The notes beneath the pieces are model-generated. The model saw nothing but the letters and a program-made list of their open reading frames with translations. It made no database searches and was not told where the DNA came from. From NCBI GenBank assembly GCA_965199055.1, contig CBDAQR010000003.1:496001-560000 (forward strand): 64,000 bases of DNA. The letters are read 5' to 3'. Positions 1 to 8,332 of the stretch are shown piece after piece. The stretch is from CBDAQR01 sp965199055. GTDB lineage: Bacteria > Pseudomonadota > Gammaproteobacteria > Pseudomonadales > Halieaceae. A program made the translations under genes and the position numbers. How positions within the stretch are numbered: the stretch's first letter is position 1; the number at the start of each line of letters is the position of its first letter.

Positions 1-1
1 C

Positions 2-244
2 TTCCACCCGTTCAATAATCAGTACGACAGCACAGAAGACCGCTGGCTACTGAATGCGCGCCTGAGCATGGACGACATTCAACTGGGTGACCGCGGCACG
101 CTGCGTATTTCAGCCTGGGGCAAGAACCTCACTGATGAGGAGTATCGCGAGTGGGGTATCGACTTCGGTAGCCTCGGCTATGCCGGCAACGTGTACGGAC
201 GCCCGCGCACCTACGGTGTGGATGTGGTGTATAACTTCCAGTAG
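2..244 (+). CDS. TonB-dependent receptor, C-terminal fragment
   Basis: Only the last 80 codons of this gene lie in the window; the reading frame is open from base 2 to the TAG at 242-244. The fragment contains the near-terminal signature 'WGKNLTDEEYREWG' and ends in 'YGVDVVYNF', an alternating pattern closing on an aromatic residue as expected for the last beta strand of an outer-membrane barrel. The family takes up iron complexes, vitamins or glycans using TonB energy. The substrate cannot be judged from this part. A strong terminator follows 16 bases after the stop, so this is the end of its transcript. Confidence 0.85.
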   Translation, partial: FHPFNNQYDSTEDRWLLNARLSMDDIQLGDRGTLRISAWGKNLTDEEYREWGIDFGSLGYAGNVYGRPRTYGVDVVYNFQ

Positions 245-260
245 CGCTGGGAGTGATAGG

Positions 261-288
261 AAAAAGGCCGGCTTTGCCGGCCTTTTTT
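261..288 (+). terminator. Rho-independent terminator after the TonB receptor
   Basis: AAAAAGGCCGGC pairs with GCCGGCC plus a run of six T around a TTT loop. The A-run/T-run symmetry would allow action on both strands. It ends the receptor transcript. Confidence 0.88.
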
Positions 289-543
289 ATTGGGGCTGTA
301 TAATTCCCACATTTATTGTAATGCGTGTGTGGCTAGCACTGGCTGATTTGGAAAAAGCGTACATTGAATCACTCATGCTCCTGGCAAAAAGCGAGCGTCA
401 ATGGAGATGACCATAACATCTCCATCATCTACCAATGTTGCAGCGCACAGTGTGCTAAACGTCCGTTGGGCCAATATTGGAGAACACCTTACGAACGCTA
501 AGCCAACCCACAAGCTGGCTTTGATAAATCCTCTACCAACTGA

Positions 544-723
544 TGCTGCGGGACTTAACACATGCAATTCAATCTGCTGCAGAATAGTCACATGGGTGTA
601 GATATGTGTGCTGATACTGGCATGCCCACCCATGCCCTGAATGTTCCGGGGACCGGCACCACCCTCCAACACCAGTTCTGCTGACCTGCGCCTCCAAAAG
701 TGACTTGGGCCTATTCTATTAGC
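544..723 (-). pseudogene. tyrosine recombinase (integrase) C-terminal relic
   Basis: On the minus strand the frame reads 'LEGGAGPRNIQGMGGHASIS' followed by 'THIYTHVTILQQIELHVLSP' with 'AA' next. This matches the end of XerC/D-like and phage-type tyrosine recombinases, where LEGGAD-R-IQ-LGHAS-TTQIYTHVS carries the box II histidine and the catalytic tyrosine in IYTHV. The H-x-x-R motif expected just before LEGG is gone (the frame reads 'SHFWRRRSAEL'), a stop lies at 724-726, and after ~544 the frame runs into unrelated sequence. Only this remnant remains, so it cannot be functional. The rest of the gap (299-543 and 724-777) shows nothing I can identify. Confidence 0.7.
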
Positions 724-777
724 TCAAGAGCACATCGACACCAACGGATACACAGATAGTGCCTCCATCAGCCAGCT

Positions 778-2562
778 TTATTGATCACTTAACTTGCATT
801 CTCCAGTAGGTTTTACAGGACTACGAGTTTCATCGGTTCTAAACCTAATCACACGATTATTGCGCTGATCAGTGACGAATAAATAGCCAGGCGAACTCCC
901 CGTTGATCGTGAGCTACTGTAGAACCCAAGCCTATTCGGTGAGGCCAGTTGCGAGGTGGAAGGTAGGTCCTCCTGTCCCGCCGAAGCAACAAAAGTCTCC
1001 ACAGCAACAGGGTTTGAGGTGGAATCAATGTCTAACCATAGAATCCTCTCGTTCCCCTGATCAGCTACGTACAAATCGCCACTGCTGAGATCAAAAGCTA
1101 CGCCCGATGGAAAACAAAGCTCCACCCCCTCCTGAAGGACAACCGCGTCCCAATCGTTCGCGCCAGGACGCCCCTTCATAATCTTGTTACCAGCCACGTC
1201 AACTACATAGAAGTGTTCAATCCCCATCGCAATCTGCCAGTAGGCACCTGAAGGAAGGTCTGTGCGCTCCGGAGTTGAGCCACTAGTCCCATCCCATTTC
1301 CATAGATAGTTGCCAAGCGCCCTACCTCGGGGATATTCAACGCCCGTGAAGTATATTCCTGAGCCAGACTGAATTATATCCACACAGGCGTATGGAATCT
1401 GGAACGCTGGCACTTTCGCGCCGTCTTTAAATGCCTTCAGAGCAGTTCGATCACAAACATAAATCATGTCATCGGTGACGACCGCTGCACTAGGGGAATT
1501 GAGCTCCAGCGCAGTACTACATACCTGCGTTGATCCATCGCACTTGTATAGATCACTTCCTCCAATGACGTAGGCTGCAGTAGAGCTAGTAGGCTGCACA
1601 CTAAAGGGTTCGGGAACCCTCATCCCAATAAGGACTCCCGCAGGCGGCCACTTCACAATTCGATTGTTCATTTTGTCGGCCACGTAAATGTAACGATCAT
1701 CATCAACGACGGCATCTGCAGGGTTGTATAACGAATAGAGCGTCGTTGCTTGAGCTCCATCACCTGCGACCACTGAACCCATAGACAGGCCGGCTGGGTA
1801 CATCAGAACTTCATCTGTGCCGATGTCTACAACGAAGATGTTGCCTTCCGCATCCAGACTTACCGACCTAGCAGCAACACCAGAAACCACAGTCTCAAAC
1901 TTGTAGGGGGCCTGTCTGCTCGTTGGGTTGGCACCCAGGTCAATTCTAACGACTCGCTTATTGCCTAGATCGGCCACATAGAGCATGTTATTTGAGGACA
2001 TGTATATACCGCCGACCCCACACACCGATTGCAGACTCACCACTTCGCAAGCATTCTTAGTTCCGACAATGGTAAATATCTGCTGATCCAAGTAGTCATA
2101 GAGCTGCACTCTGTTCTGATCGGCGATAAGAAGGTCGCTGCTTCCTGGACCAAACGCGATGGATGACGGCATGCTGAAGCTACAGTCTTCAGACGCTCCT
2201 GATTCGTTCTTGCACTGAACCGCTGAATTGTCTTTGTAGACCTTGTTTGTCATGGCGCTGGTATAGAAATAGGTGCTGCCTCGTTTTACGACATCTGAGG
2301 GAAGCGCGCCGCCAGTAGAGTACTTTGTCGATCTATTTGTGCTGGGCGTGTAACTGATGATGCGGTCGTTTTTGCTGTCGGCAATTACGATCGTGTCACC
2401 GTCCATGTACAGCCCTGTGGGATTATTCAACAGGTTACCTGCGCTACCTTTGTCACCAGCAGCGCTGCCGTATACAACCTCAACATCGGTCGCGCTATTC
2501 GCAGCCATCGAACCGCTCAACATCGCCAGTGCGACGAACAAAAACTTCCATGAAAGACGCAT
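778..2562 (-). CDS. secreted NHL-repeat beta-propeller protein
   Basis: A 594-residue protein with a Sec signal peptide (about residues 1-27, MRLSWKFLFVALAML then SANSA-type cleavage region). It then has about eight repeats of the pattern 'P-x-G-(hydrophobic)-...-YVADxxNxRIV', for example 'LYVADLGNKRVVRIDL', 'YIYVADKMNNRIVKW' and 'LYVADQGNERILWL'. These are NHL repeats, which fold into a beta propeller used for protein, RNA or ligand binding; some members are enzymes. No catalytic partner domain is visible. The start was set at the ATG preceded by GGAGAG (spacing 6); an ATG six codons further upstream has no such site. Base composition looks more A+T-rich than the neighbours, and the gene sits beside an integrase relic, suggesting acquired DNA. 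The ligand is unknown. Confidence 0.8.
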   Translation of the reverse strand: MRLSWKFLFVALAMLSGSMAANSATDVEVVYGSAAGDKGSAGNLLNNPTGLYMDGDTIVIADSKNDRIISYTPSTNRSTKYSTGGALPSDVVKRGSTYFYTSAMTNKVYKDNSAVQCKNESGASEDCSFSMPSSIAFGPGSSDLLIADQNRVQLYDYLDQQIFTIVGTKNACEVVSLQSVCGVGGIYMSSNNMLYVADLGNKRVVRIDLGANPTSRQAPYKFETVVSGVAARSVSLDAEGNIFVVDIGTDEVLMYPAGLSMGSVVAGDGAQATTLYSLYNPADAVVDDDRYIYVADKMNNRIVKWPPAGVLIGMRVPEPFSVQPTSSTAAYVIGGSDLYKCDGSTQVCSTALELNSPSAAVVTDDMIYVCDRTALKAFKDGAKVPAFQIPYACVDIIQSGSGIYFTGVEYPRGRALGNYLWKWDGTSGSTPERTDLPSGAYWQIAMGIEHFYVVDVAGNKIMKGRPGANDWDAVVLQEGVELCFPSGVAFDLSSGDLYVADQGNERILWLDIDSTSNPVAVETFVASAGQEDLPSTSQLASPNRLGFYSSSRSTGSSPGYLFVTDQRNNRVIRFRTDETRSPVKPTGECKLSDQ

Positions 2563-2755
2563 AAATGACTCTCCGATCATTACCTCACCAGTTGACTGTC
2601 TAAATTATAGACACATGTGCCTTACATGCTATGAAGTTTCGAACACTCATTTTGCAAAAATCCCCGAATAGGGCACAGGTCAACTTCGTGTTTTCGATTC
2701 TGCGGCCTCTCCCCAATGCACGCTATTCAGCCAAAGCGGGGAAACCGCGCCCCTT

Positions 2756-2778
2756 CCGGCCTTTTTTTATTGGGCCTG
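2756..2778. repeat. second copy of the terminator-like repeat at 277-298
   Basis: CCGGCC, seven T, ATTGGG and CTG recur here almost as at 277-298 (six T there, and GGGGCTG in place of GGGCCTG). At this site the left arm of the hairpin is not conserved. No plus-strand gene ends here, and the repeat overlaps the end of the NTF2-like gene. The two copies bound the segment with the integrase relic and the propeller gene. Confidence 0.55.
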
Positions 2779-3291
2779 CAGAGAGGGGTCGTCCACCTCG
2801 GCGGACGCCTGGCGGCCGGCGAAGACCACCTTGGCCATGCCTTCCGACAAATCCATCAATTGGGTAGAGGTGACGTCGTAGCGCGTCGCACTGATACGCC
2901 ACCCACCGTATTCAAAGCGGTACTCATCCTCGTAGAAACCAGCCAGCTGAGTTACCTGCTTACGACGCGTGTCGATCATGTAGTAGAACAGGCCCCAGGT
3001 ACCCGTGGCTTCATCGGCTGAGTACACTTCAATCTGCGCATTCTGCGCATGGTGCATCTCGACGATATGTTCCTCGCAGGCGTACTTCGTAAATACCGCA
3101 ACCATGTCATCGGCGTTATTGAAGCTGCCCACACGACCGTAGTCGATCAGCATCTCCCCGTCGACAAAGCAGCTGCGCACACGCTCTGGCTGCTTATTGT
3201 CACAGGCCTGAAAGTAACGTGCCTTCAGTTGCTTGATGGCTTCGATCGCTTCCAGACGAGCGATGCGTTGTTCCAGCTCACTCATAGTCAT
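2767..3291 (-). CDS. SnoaL/NTF2-like domain protein
   Basis: A 174-residue cytosolic protein. The opening 'MSELEQRIARLEAIEAIKQL' plus 'KARYFQACD' and the later 'YEDEYRFEYGGWRISATRYD' are characteristic of the SnoaL-like branch of the NTF2 cone fold, which includes polyketide cyclases, scytalone dehydratase, bile-acid 7-alpha-dehydratase BaiE and limonene-epoxide hydrolase-like enzymes. The fold is clear but the reaction is not; a small-molecule isomerase, dehydratase or cyclase acting on a hydrophobic substrate is most likely. The start codon overlaps the stop of the upstream epimerase gene (ATGA), so the two are translationally coupled. A second ATG two codons later is also possible. Its C-terminal codons run into the terminator-like repeat at 2756-2778, so the end may have been altered. 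Confidence 0.82.
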   Translation of the reverse strand: MTMSELEQRIARLEAIEAIKQLKARYFQACDNKQPERVRSCFVDGEMLIDYGRVGSFNNADDMVAVFTKYACEEHIVEMHHAQNAQIEVYSADEATGTWGLFYYMIDTRRKQVTQLAGFYEDEYRFEYGGWRISATRYDVTSTQLMDLSEGMAKVVFAGRQASAEVDDPSLQAQ

Positions 3292-4217
3292 TCCGCCTTC
3301 AGCAATTCAGGCGCGAGATTTTCTACCAGGCGTCGCACACCCGTTTTCCAATCGACCGAGGTGGGCCCAATCAGTTCGTGCATGCGCTCCGTGTCGATGC
3401 AGAGGCTGCCAAAGGCCTTGGGGTTCTCATTGAAGACCGGCTCGAACCCGGTGAGCTCGGTAAGGTAAGCGCACCACTCTTCGATGCTGGCTCTGTCTGA
3501 GCCGCCGAAGTTCACGGTGGTGACTTCGGTTGTCGCCGCCGCAAGCAGACGGGGAATCTTTTCCAGGTAGTCGTCGACATGCAGTGGGTTGTAGTAATTC
3601 GGTCCCTCTGGATGCAGATCGATGGGAATACCCTCTTTCATCATCAGCAGATGAAAGTAGAACCAGCCGCCGTTGTCGCCATAGGGCACGCTGAGCCGGG
3701 CGATGGTGGTGGGAATACCGAACTGGTGCGCAACAAAACGGCACACGGTTTCAGCCGCGATCTTGGAGATGCTGTAGGTAGGAAACATCACCCGATGATT
3801 GTCACCCAGTGGGCTATCTTCTTTACGCGGTTCATGGCCTGCGTATTCGTAAACCGCGGTGGAGGAAAAGTGCAAAAAAGCTTCGACATTGCGGCAGTGC
3901 AACATCAAGCGCCCTACTCCCTCACCATTCGCCGCGAGGTCGTAATCGAAATCACCGCTCTTCACCACAGCAAAGTTCAGCACGTAGTCAAAATCGTCAG
4001 GCACATCGCGCAGGCCCTCGGGATCGGCCAGATCGGCGCTCACGCAGGTCGCACCGAGGGCTGCGATACGCTCTCGATCTTCGTCTTTGCTGAAGCGGGC
4101 CAACGCAGTCACATCTGCAATTTTTGCGAGCTCGGCGACGACGGGCTCTGCCACCTGACCGGTGGGGCCGGTTATGAGTATTTTCTTGCCTGACAATTCC
4201 ACGGGATCGAGTGGCAT
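3288..4217 (-). CDS. NAD(P)-dependent epimerase/dehydratase (extended SDR)
   Basis: A 309-residue extended short-chain dehydrogenase. The N-terminal Rossmann motif is 'ILITGPTGQVAEPVV', where the last glycine of the usual TGxxGxxG is alanine. The active site shows 'HFSSTAVYEY' (Ser) and 'YSISK' (Tyr-x3-Lys). The C-terminal substrate lobe contains 'NPLHVDDYLEKI', typical of sugar epimerases and of 3-beta-hydroxysteroid-type dehydrogenases. The substrate cannot be read from the sequence. The gene is preceded by GAGG seven bases before the ATG and overlaps the NTF2-like gene by four bases, so both probably act in one small-molecule pathway. Confidence 0.85.
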   Translation of the reverse strand: MPLDPVELSGKKILITGPTGQVAEPVVAELAKIADVTALARFSKDEDRERIAALGATCVSADLADPEGLRDVPDDFDYVLNFAVVKSGDFDYDLAANGEGVGRLMLHCRNVEAFLHFSSTAVYEYAGHEPRKEDSPLGDNHRVMFPTYSISKIAAETVCRFVAHQFGIPTTIARLSVPYGDNGGWFYFHLLMMKEGIPIDLHPEGPNYYNPLHVDDYLEKIPRLLAAATTEVTTVNFGGSDRASIEEWCAYLTELTGFEPVFNENPKAFGSLCIDTERMHELIGPTSVDWKTGVRRLVENLAPELLKAE

Positions 4218-4286
4218 GGGTACTGCCTCGAGTAAGACTGGGAGGTTGAGGATACTACAGGCGCAGGCGCCGTGCGGTTACAGCAT

Positions 4287-5423
4287 TTATACCAGCATGG
4301 TGGTTAGGCGAGCGACGCTGACCCGATTGCCACCGGCACTTGCTGCCCGTCGCAGGCCCTGCTGCACCGTGGTCTGAATCTGACCGGCAAGCTGTTCCAT
4401 ATTAATCGCCGGATAATTCTGTGGGTTCCAGCTAACCAGGCCCACCGACAGACTCGCGAACAGATTGGCGCCCCGGCCGTCATCGATTTCCATGAACTCG
4501 GTTTCGCTGCGAATGCGTTCCGCTATTTCCTGACCTTTGGCCTCGCTACATGCCGGTAGCAACAGAGCGAATCGGTCCACCGCACAACGCGCCAGATGAT
4601 CGGTACGACGCAGCATCTGGGCGATATGACCTGCGACGGCCTTTAACGTGAAGTCTCCCGCCAGGTGGCCGTAGTTGTCGGCAATATCTCTAAAATCATC
4701 GACCTCGATCAGCAGTACGGTGAGCGCTTTCTGATTGCGATGGGAGCGCGAAATCTCTTTACGCAATTCCATGTCCAGCGCGCGCTGGTTACTGAGCCGG
4801 GTCAGGGGGTCCAACAGGCTAAGCTGCGAAAGGCGTTCGGCATTGGCGCAGTTTTCCAGGCAGATCGCGATAATGGCCGCCAGGTGATTCATGATGTCGA
4901 TCTCGACAACCTGGCTAAAGGCATCGTCGCTAACAGCCGCCCAGTGAAAACTGCCCACCAGCATGCCGTCGCGGACCAGCGGCAACAGCACGACCCGCTG
5001 AGCCCCTTCGATATCGGCCACCACTTGCGAGCGCGGATCGCTTAAATCCAAGACCTCGACTTCCGGTGTGGCACCATAGAGCTGCTGCATATCGAAGGAA
5101 TCGCTCTCGACCTTCAGCTTGTCATAGTGCAGGTCACCCGGCATCAGCTCGGACAAGCTGCCATCGGCGTCATGCAACCGCAGGCTAACCCCCGCCAGGC
5201 TGAAGTGAGTGGTGGTGGATAGCAGCAAAACATCGAGCAGCGCCGGCAGATTGGCGGCGTCCAGCAACATCAACTCGTACTGCTGCAGTCGCTGCAGAAT
5301 ACGCTCGTTAAGCTCGACATTGCGGGCGAACTCCCCCATTTGGGAATCGACATCGCTATAGGAGATCACCTCCGGCGAGTTGCCCGAAGGGTCAATAACC
5401 AGGTCGTCGTCTTCCGTACTCAT
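4287..5423 (-). CDS. GAF/DUF484-like sensor with degenerate GGDEF domain
   Basis: A 378-residue cytosolic protein. The first ~200 residues resemble a GAF-like (DUF484-type) sensory module with a helical lead. The C-terminal half is a GGDEF fold: 'DPLTRLSNQRALDMEL' and 'VDDFRDIADNYGHLAGDFTL' are the usual opening motifs. However, the signature loop reads 'CAVDRFALL', so GG(D/E)EF has become AVDRF. Diguanylate cyclase activity is therefore unlikely; it could bind c-di-GMP or GTP, or act through protein contacts. I chose the ATG of MSTEDDDL; the longer reading starts with TTG ten codons earlier and has no better ribosome site. The gene is divergent from the thiamine operon, whose riboswitch starts about 60 bases away. 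Confidence 0.82.
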   Translation of the reverse strand: MSTEDDDLVIDPSGNSPEVISYSDVDSQMGEFARNVELNERILQRLQQYELMLLDAANLPALLDVLLLSTTTHFSLAGVSLRLHDADGSLSELMPGDLHYDKLKVESDSFDMQQLYGATPEVEVLDLSDPRSQVVADIEGAQRVVLLPLVRDGMLVGSFHWAAVSDDAFSQVVEIDIMNHLAAIIAICLENCANAERLSQLSLLDPLTRLSNQRALDMELRKEISRSHRNQKALTVLLIEVDDFRDIADNYGHLAGDFTLKAVAGHIAQMLRRTDHLARCAVDRFALLLPACSEAKGQEIAERIRSETEFMEIDDGRGANLFASLSVGLVSWNPQNYPAINMEQLAGQIQTTVQQGLRRAASAGGNRVSVARLTTMLV

Positions 5424-5480
5424 TCCCTGCAGTTCCAATAGCGAGACCGCCAATGATACTATGTGCGCGCGCTTCGGTGC

Positions 5481-5590
5481 ACCAATACCTGAGGGGTGGC
5501 TAAGGCCTGAGATGCTGCGACAGCAAGTGTGAGCGCGGCGAACCCTTTGAACCTGATCCGGTTAACACCGGCGTAGGAATAGGTTGTTTC
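5481..5590 (+). promoter_or_regulatory. TPP (THI-box) riboswitch
   Basis: The leader contains the conserved THI-element blocks in order: ACCTGAGGGGTGGC, GCCTGAGATG, then ACCCTTTGAACCTGATCCGG, TTAACACCGGCGTAGGAA and a closing segment. This is the thiamine-pyrophosphate aptamer. Downstream, GTCTCT at 5621-5626 (extendable with GG in front) is complementary to AGAGAC at 5645-5650, which overlaps the GGAGAG ribosome site of the receptor gene. No U-tract terminator is seen, so control is probably at translation initiation. High TPP would lower expression of the thiamine uptake genes. Confidence 0.95.
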
Positions 5591-5653
5591 GATCAATCCT
5601 CGCTGTTTGTATAAAACCGGGTCTCTTTGTTTCAGTGTTAATGGAGAGACTCC

Positions 5654-7750
5654 GTGAAATCCCATTTTTCAAGAACCGCCTTGTACCTGGCTTTGGCAGC
5701 CAACCCTACGCTCGCCGACGATCGACTCGAAGAGGTCGTTGTCACTGCTGAGTTCCGACCCACCACCCTGATGGAATCCAGCAACAGTACCTCGGTACTG
5801 GGAGAGAGCGTCATTCGCCAGCGCGCAGCGCAGCACCTGGAAGAAATTCTTAACGTCGCCCCCAACGTCAACTTTGCCAGCGGCAGCTCTCGCGCCCGCT
5901 ATTTTCAAATTCGCGGGGTGGGTGACCGCAGCCAGTTCGTTGAACCACTGAACCCCTCGATTGGCCTGCTGATCGATGGCGTTGATTTCAGCGGCATTGG
6001 CAGTATCGGCACGATGTTTGACGTGGAGCAGGTCGAAATCCTGCGCGGGCCGCAGGGCACACTGCATGGTGCCAACGCGCTCGCCGGGCTGATCAATATC
6101 AACTCCAACGCGCCCAGCGAGGAGTTCTACAACCACCTGGAAGTGAGCGCCGGTGACTATTCCACCTACAGCATTGGCGCCGTGAGCAGCGGGCCAGTTA
6201 CTGACGATCTTCTCTACCGCGTGGCGGTGCAGCAGTTCAACAGCGACGGCTATCAGGAGAATGATTTTCTGGGGGACGACGACACCGCAGATCGCGACGA
6301 ACTCACCGTGCGCACTCGACTGCGCTGGGTCGCCTCAGAAGCGCACAGCGTTGATCTAGGCGTAACCTGGGTCGATGTCGACAACGGCTATGACGCGTTC
6401 TCACTCGACAACACCCGCACCACGCTGTCCGATCAGCCGGGCGAAGATGCACAGGAATCTCTAGCCGTGAGTCTGCAGTCCACATCAGCATTCGACGCCT
6501 TTGTCTTGGAGAGCACGCTGAGCTACGCCAGTACCGAGGTCGATTACGGCTACGACGAAGACTGGACCTTCGAAGGCTTTCACCCCGACGGCTATAGCTC
6601 CTATGACCTCTATTCCAGAGATCGCGACAGCATCAGCGCTGAACTACGCCTACTGTCCACCGAAGACTCTGCGCTATTTAACGGACGCAGCAACTGGGTG
6701 GCAGGCATTTACTATCTAGGCAATGAGGAAGACCTGGATCGCACCTACACCTATGCCTCCTTTTTCAGTAGCGAAAATGATACCGACACCATCGCCATCT
6801 ATGCGCAGCTCGACACCGCGCTGAGTGAGCAGCTGACTCTCATCACCGGACTGCGCTGGGAGAACCGGGAAACCGATTACTCCGATAACAATGGCGTGGG
6901 CTTTGACCCCGACGACGACATGTGGGGCGGCAAGCTGGCGCTGGAATACCAGTGGAACGACGATGTAATGCTATACGGTAGCCTGTCTCGCGGTTACCGC
7001 GCCGAGGGCGTTAACGGCTCAATACTCGCCAACATCGATGCCACCGATGATCCAGACATCATTGCTGGCCTGCAAAGTGTGGCCACCTTTGATGAAGAGA
7101 CACTCATTAACTATGAGCTCGGCGTCAAGGGCAGCTTGCTCGACAATGCACTGCAGGCGCGCATTGCACTGTTTTATATGGACCGCGATGACCAGCAAGT
7201 GGGAGGCTCCTTTCTGATTCCACAGGACAGCGGCGCGACGACCTTTGTGGATTACACCAGCAACGCAGCCGAGGGCGAGAACTATGGCGCAGAGATTGAG
7301 CTCGACTGGTTGGCCAGCGAAAACTTGCAGCTCTGGGCCAACCTGGGCCTGTTAGAAACCGAGTTCGACGACTACGTGAACGTGTTTGGTGAAGACCTTT
7401 CTGATCGCGACCAGGCCCAGGCACCCAATTACCAGTACTCGGTGGGTGGGCGCTACGACTTCCCAATGGATATCTTTTTGCGCGTGGAAGTTGAAGGTAA
7501 GGATGAGTTCTACTTCTCCGACCGGCACGAGGCACAGGCGGACTCGTACGATCTGGTCAATGCCAGCCTTGGCCTCCAGCGCGAGCAGTGGAGCCTGGTA
7601 CTTTGGGGCCGAAACCTGACCGATGAGGACTATTACGTACGTGGCTTCGGCAGCTTTGGTAATGACCCGCGCAAGGGTTATATCACCGAGCCCTATTATC
7701 AGTTTGGCGAACCCCGCATGTGGGGCGTTACCGCCTCGTATACCTTCTAA
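5654..7750 (+). CDS. TonB-dependent receptor, probable thiamine transporter
   Basis: A 698-residue outer-membrane receptor. The signal peptide covers about residues 1-21, followed directly by a TonB box 'LEEVVVTAEFRP', the plug domain ('QVEILRGPQGTLHGANALAG') and a 22-strand-type barrel ending in 'YQFGEPRMWGVTASYTF' with a terminal Phe. The GTG start lies five bases after GGAGAG, the site predicted to be masked by the riboswitch expression platform. Because it is the first gene behind a TPP riboswitch and is followed by a PnuC-type permease and a kinase-like enzyme, the likely substrate is thiamine or a phosphorylated form that must cross the outer membrane. The family is certain; the substrate is inferred from context. 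Confidence 0.93.
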   Translation: MKSHFSRTALYLALAANPTLADDRLEEVVVTAEFRPTTLMESSNSTSVLGESVIRQRAAQHLEEILNVAPNVNFASGSSRARYFQIRGVGDRSQFVEPLNPSIGLLIDGVDFSGIGSIGTMFDVEQVEILRGPQGTLHGANALAGLININSNAPSEEFYNHLEVSAGDYSTYSIGAVSSGPVTDDLLYRVAVQQFNSDGYQENDFLGDDDTADRDELTVRTRLRWVASEAHSVDLGVTWVDVDNGYDAFSLDNTRTTLSDQPGEDAQESLAVSLQSTSAFDAFVLESTLSYASTEVDYGYDEDWTFEGFHPDGYSSYDLYSRDRDSISAELRLLSTEDSALFNGRSNWVAGIYYLGNEEDLDRTYTYASFFSSENDTDTIAIYAQLDTALSEQLTLITGLRWENRETDYSDNNGVGFDPDDDMWGGKLALEYQWNDDVMLYGSLSRGYRAEGVNGSILANIDATDDPDIIAGLQSVATFDEETLINYELGVKGSLLDNALQARIALFYMDRDDQQVGGSFLIPQDSGATTFVDYTSNAAEGENYGAEIELDWLASENLQLWANLGLLETEFDDYVNVFGEDLSDRDQAQAPNYQYSVGGRYDFPMDIFLRVEVEGKDEFYFSDRHEAQADSYDLVNASLGLQREQWSLVLWGRNLTDEDYYVRGFGSFGNDPRKGYITEPYYQFGEPRMWGVTASYTF

Positions 7751-7753
7751 GCC

Positions 7754-8332
7754 ATGCAGGGCTGGGAGGCGCTGGCCGCCGCGCTGAGTATTGCCTACCT
7801 GTTGCTGGCGGTGCGCGAGCACCTCTGGTGCTGGTACGCGGGCTTCGCCTCCAATGCTATCTACCTGTTCGTGTTCTGGGATGTCAGCCTGCTGATGGAC
7901 TCGGCTCTGCAGGTGTATTACATGGGCATCGCCATCTACGGTTGGTGGCAATGGCAACAGGGCGCCAACGCAGATCATGTGCTGCCAATATCGCGCTGGC
8001 CGCTGCACACCCATGCCATCGCCATTATCGCGGTGCTGATATTAAGTGTGATATCCGGCCTGGTACTGGACAGATTTACTGGCGCCGCCCATCCGTTCTT
8101 GGACTCCTTTACCACCTGGGGGGCTGTGCTCACCACCTGGATGGTGGCGCGCAAGGTGCTGGAGAACTGGCTCTACTGGATCGTCATCGACAGCCTGGCG
8201 GTGTATCTGTACATTGAGAGGGGCCTCACCATCACGGCGGTGTTGTTTGCCGCCTACACCGTGATTGCTGTGTTTGGCTACATGAAGTGGCGCGCCCACT
8301 ATCAGGAACAAGCAACCGCTCAAGCAGACTAG
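7754..8332 (+). CDS. pnuT: PnuC-family vitamin transporter, probable thiamine permease (PnuT)
   Basis: A 192-residue inner-membrane protein with about seven hydrophobic helices. PnuC hallmarks are 'WCWYAGFASNAIYLFVFWD' near the first third, 'DSALQVYYMGIAIYGWWQW' with the conserved W-x-x-W ligand motif, and the late 'WLYWIVIDSLAVYLY'. PnuC proteins are facilitated diffusers that rely on cytosolic phosphorylation to trap the vitamin: PnuC for nicotinamide riboside, PnuT for thiamine, PnuX for riboflavin. The upstream TPP riboswitch and the adjoining kinase-like gene favour thiamine. It starts three bases after the receptor stop and its TAG is followed at once by the ATG of the next gene, indicating tight operon coupling. 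Confidence 0.9.
   Translation: MQGWEALAAALSIAYLLLAVREHLWCWYAGFASNAIYLFVFWDVSLLMDSALQVYYMGIAIYGWWQWQQGANADHVLPISRWPLHTHAIAIIAVLILSVISGLVLDRFTGAAHPFLDSFTTWGAVLTTWMVARKVLENWLYWIVIDSLAVYLYIERGLTITAVLFAAYTVIAVFGYMKWRAHYQEQATAQAD

Noticed and set aside
401..601. 66-codon plus-strand frame in the gap after the TonB receptor terminator
   Set aside because: No ribosome site or recognised motif; the opposite strand carries a better-explained integrase relic.
2744..2768. Hairpin GCGG/CCGC plus T-run read as a working terminator
   Set aside because: No plus-strand gene ends here and the arms next to the T-run are not complementary; it is better explained as a damaged repeat of the 277-298 site.
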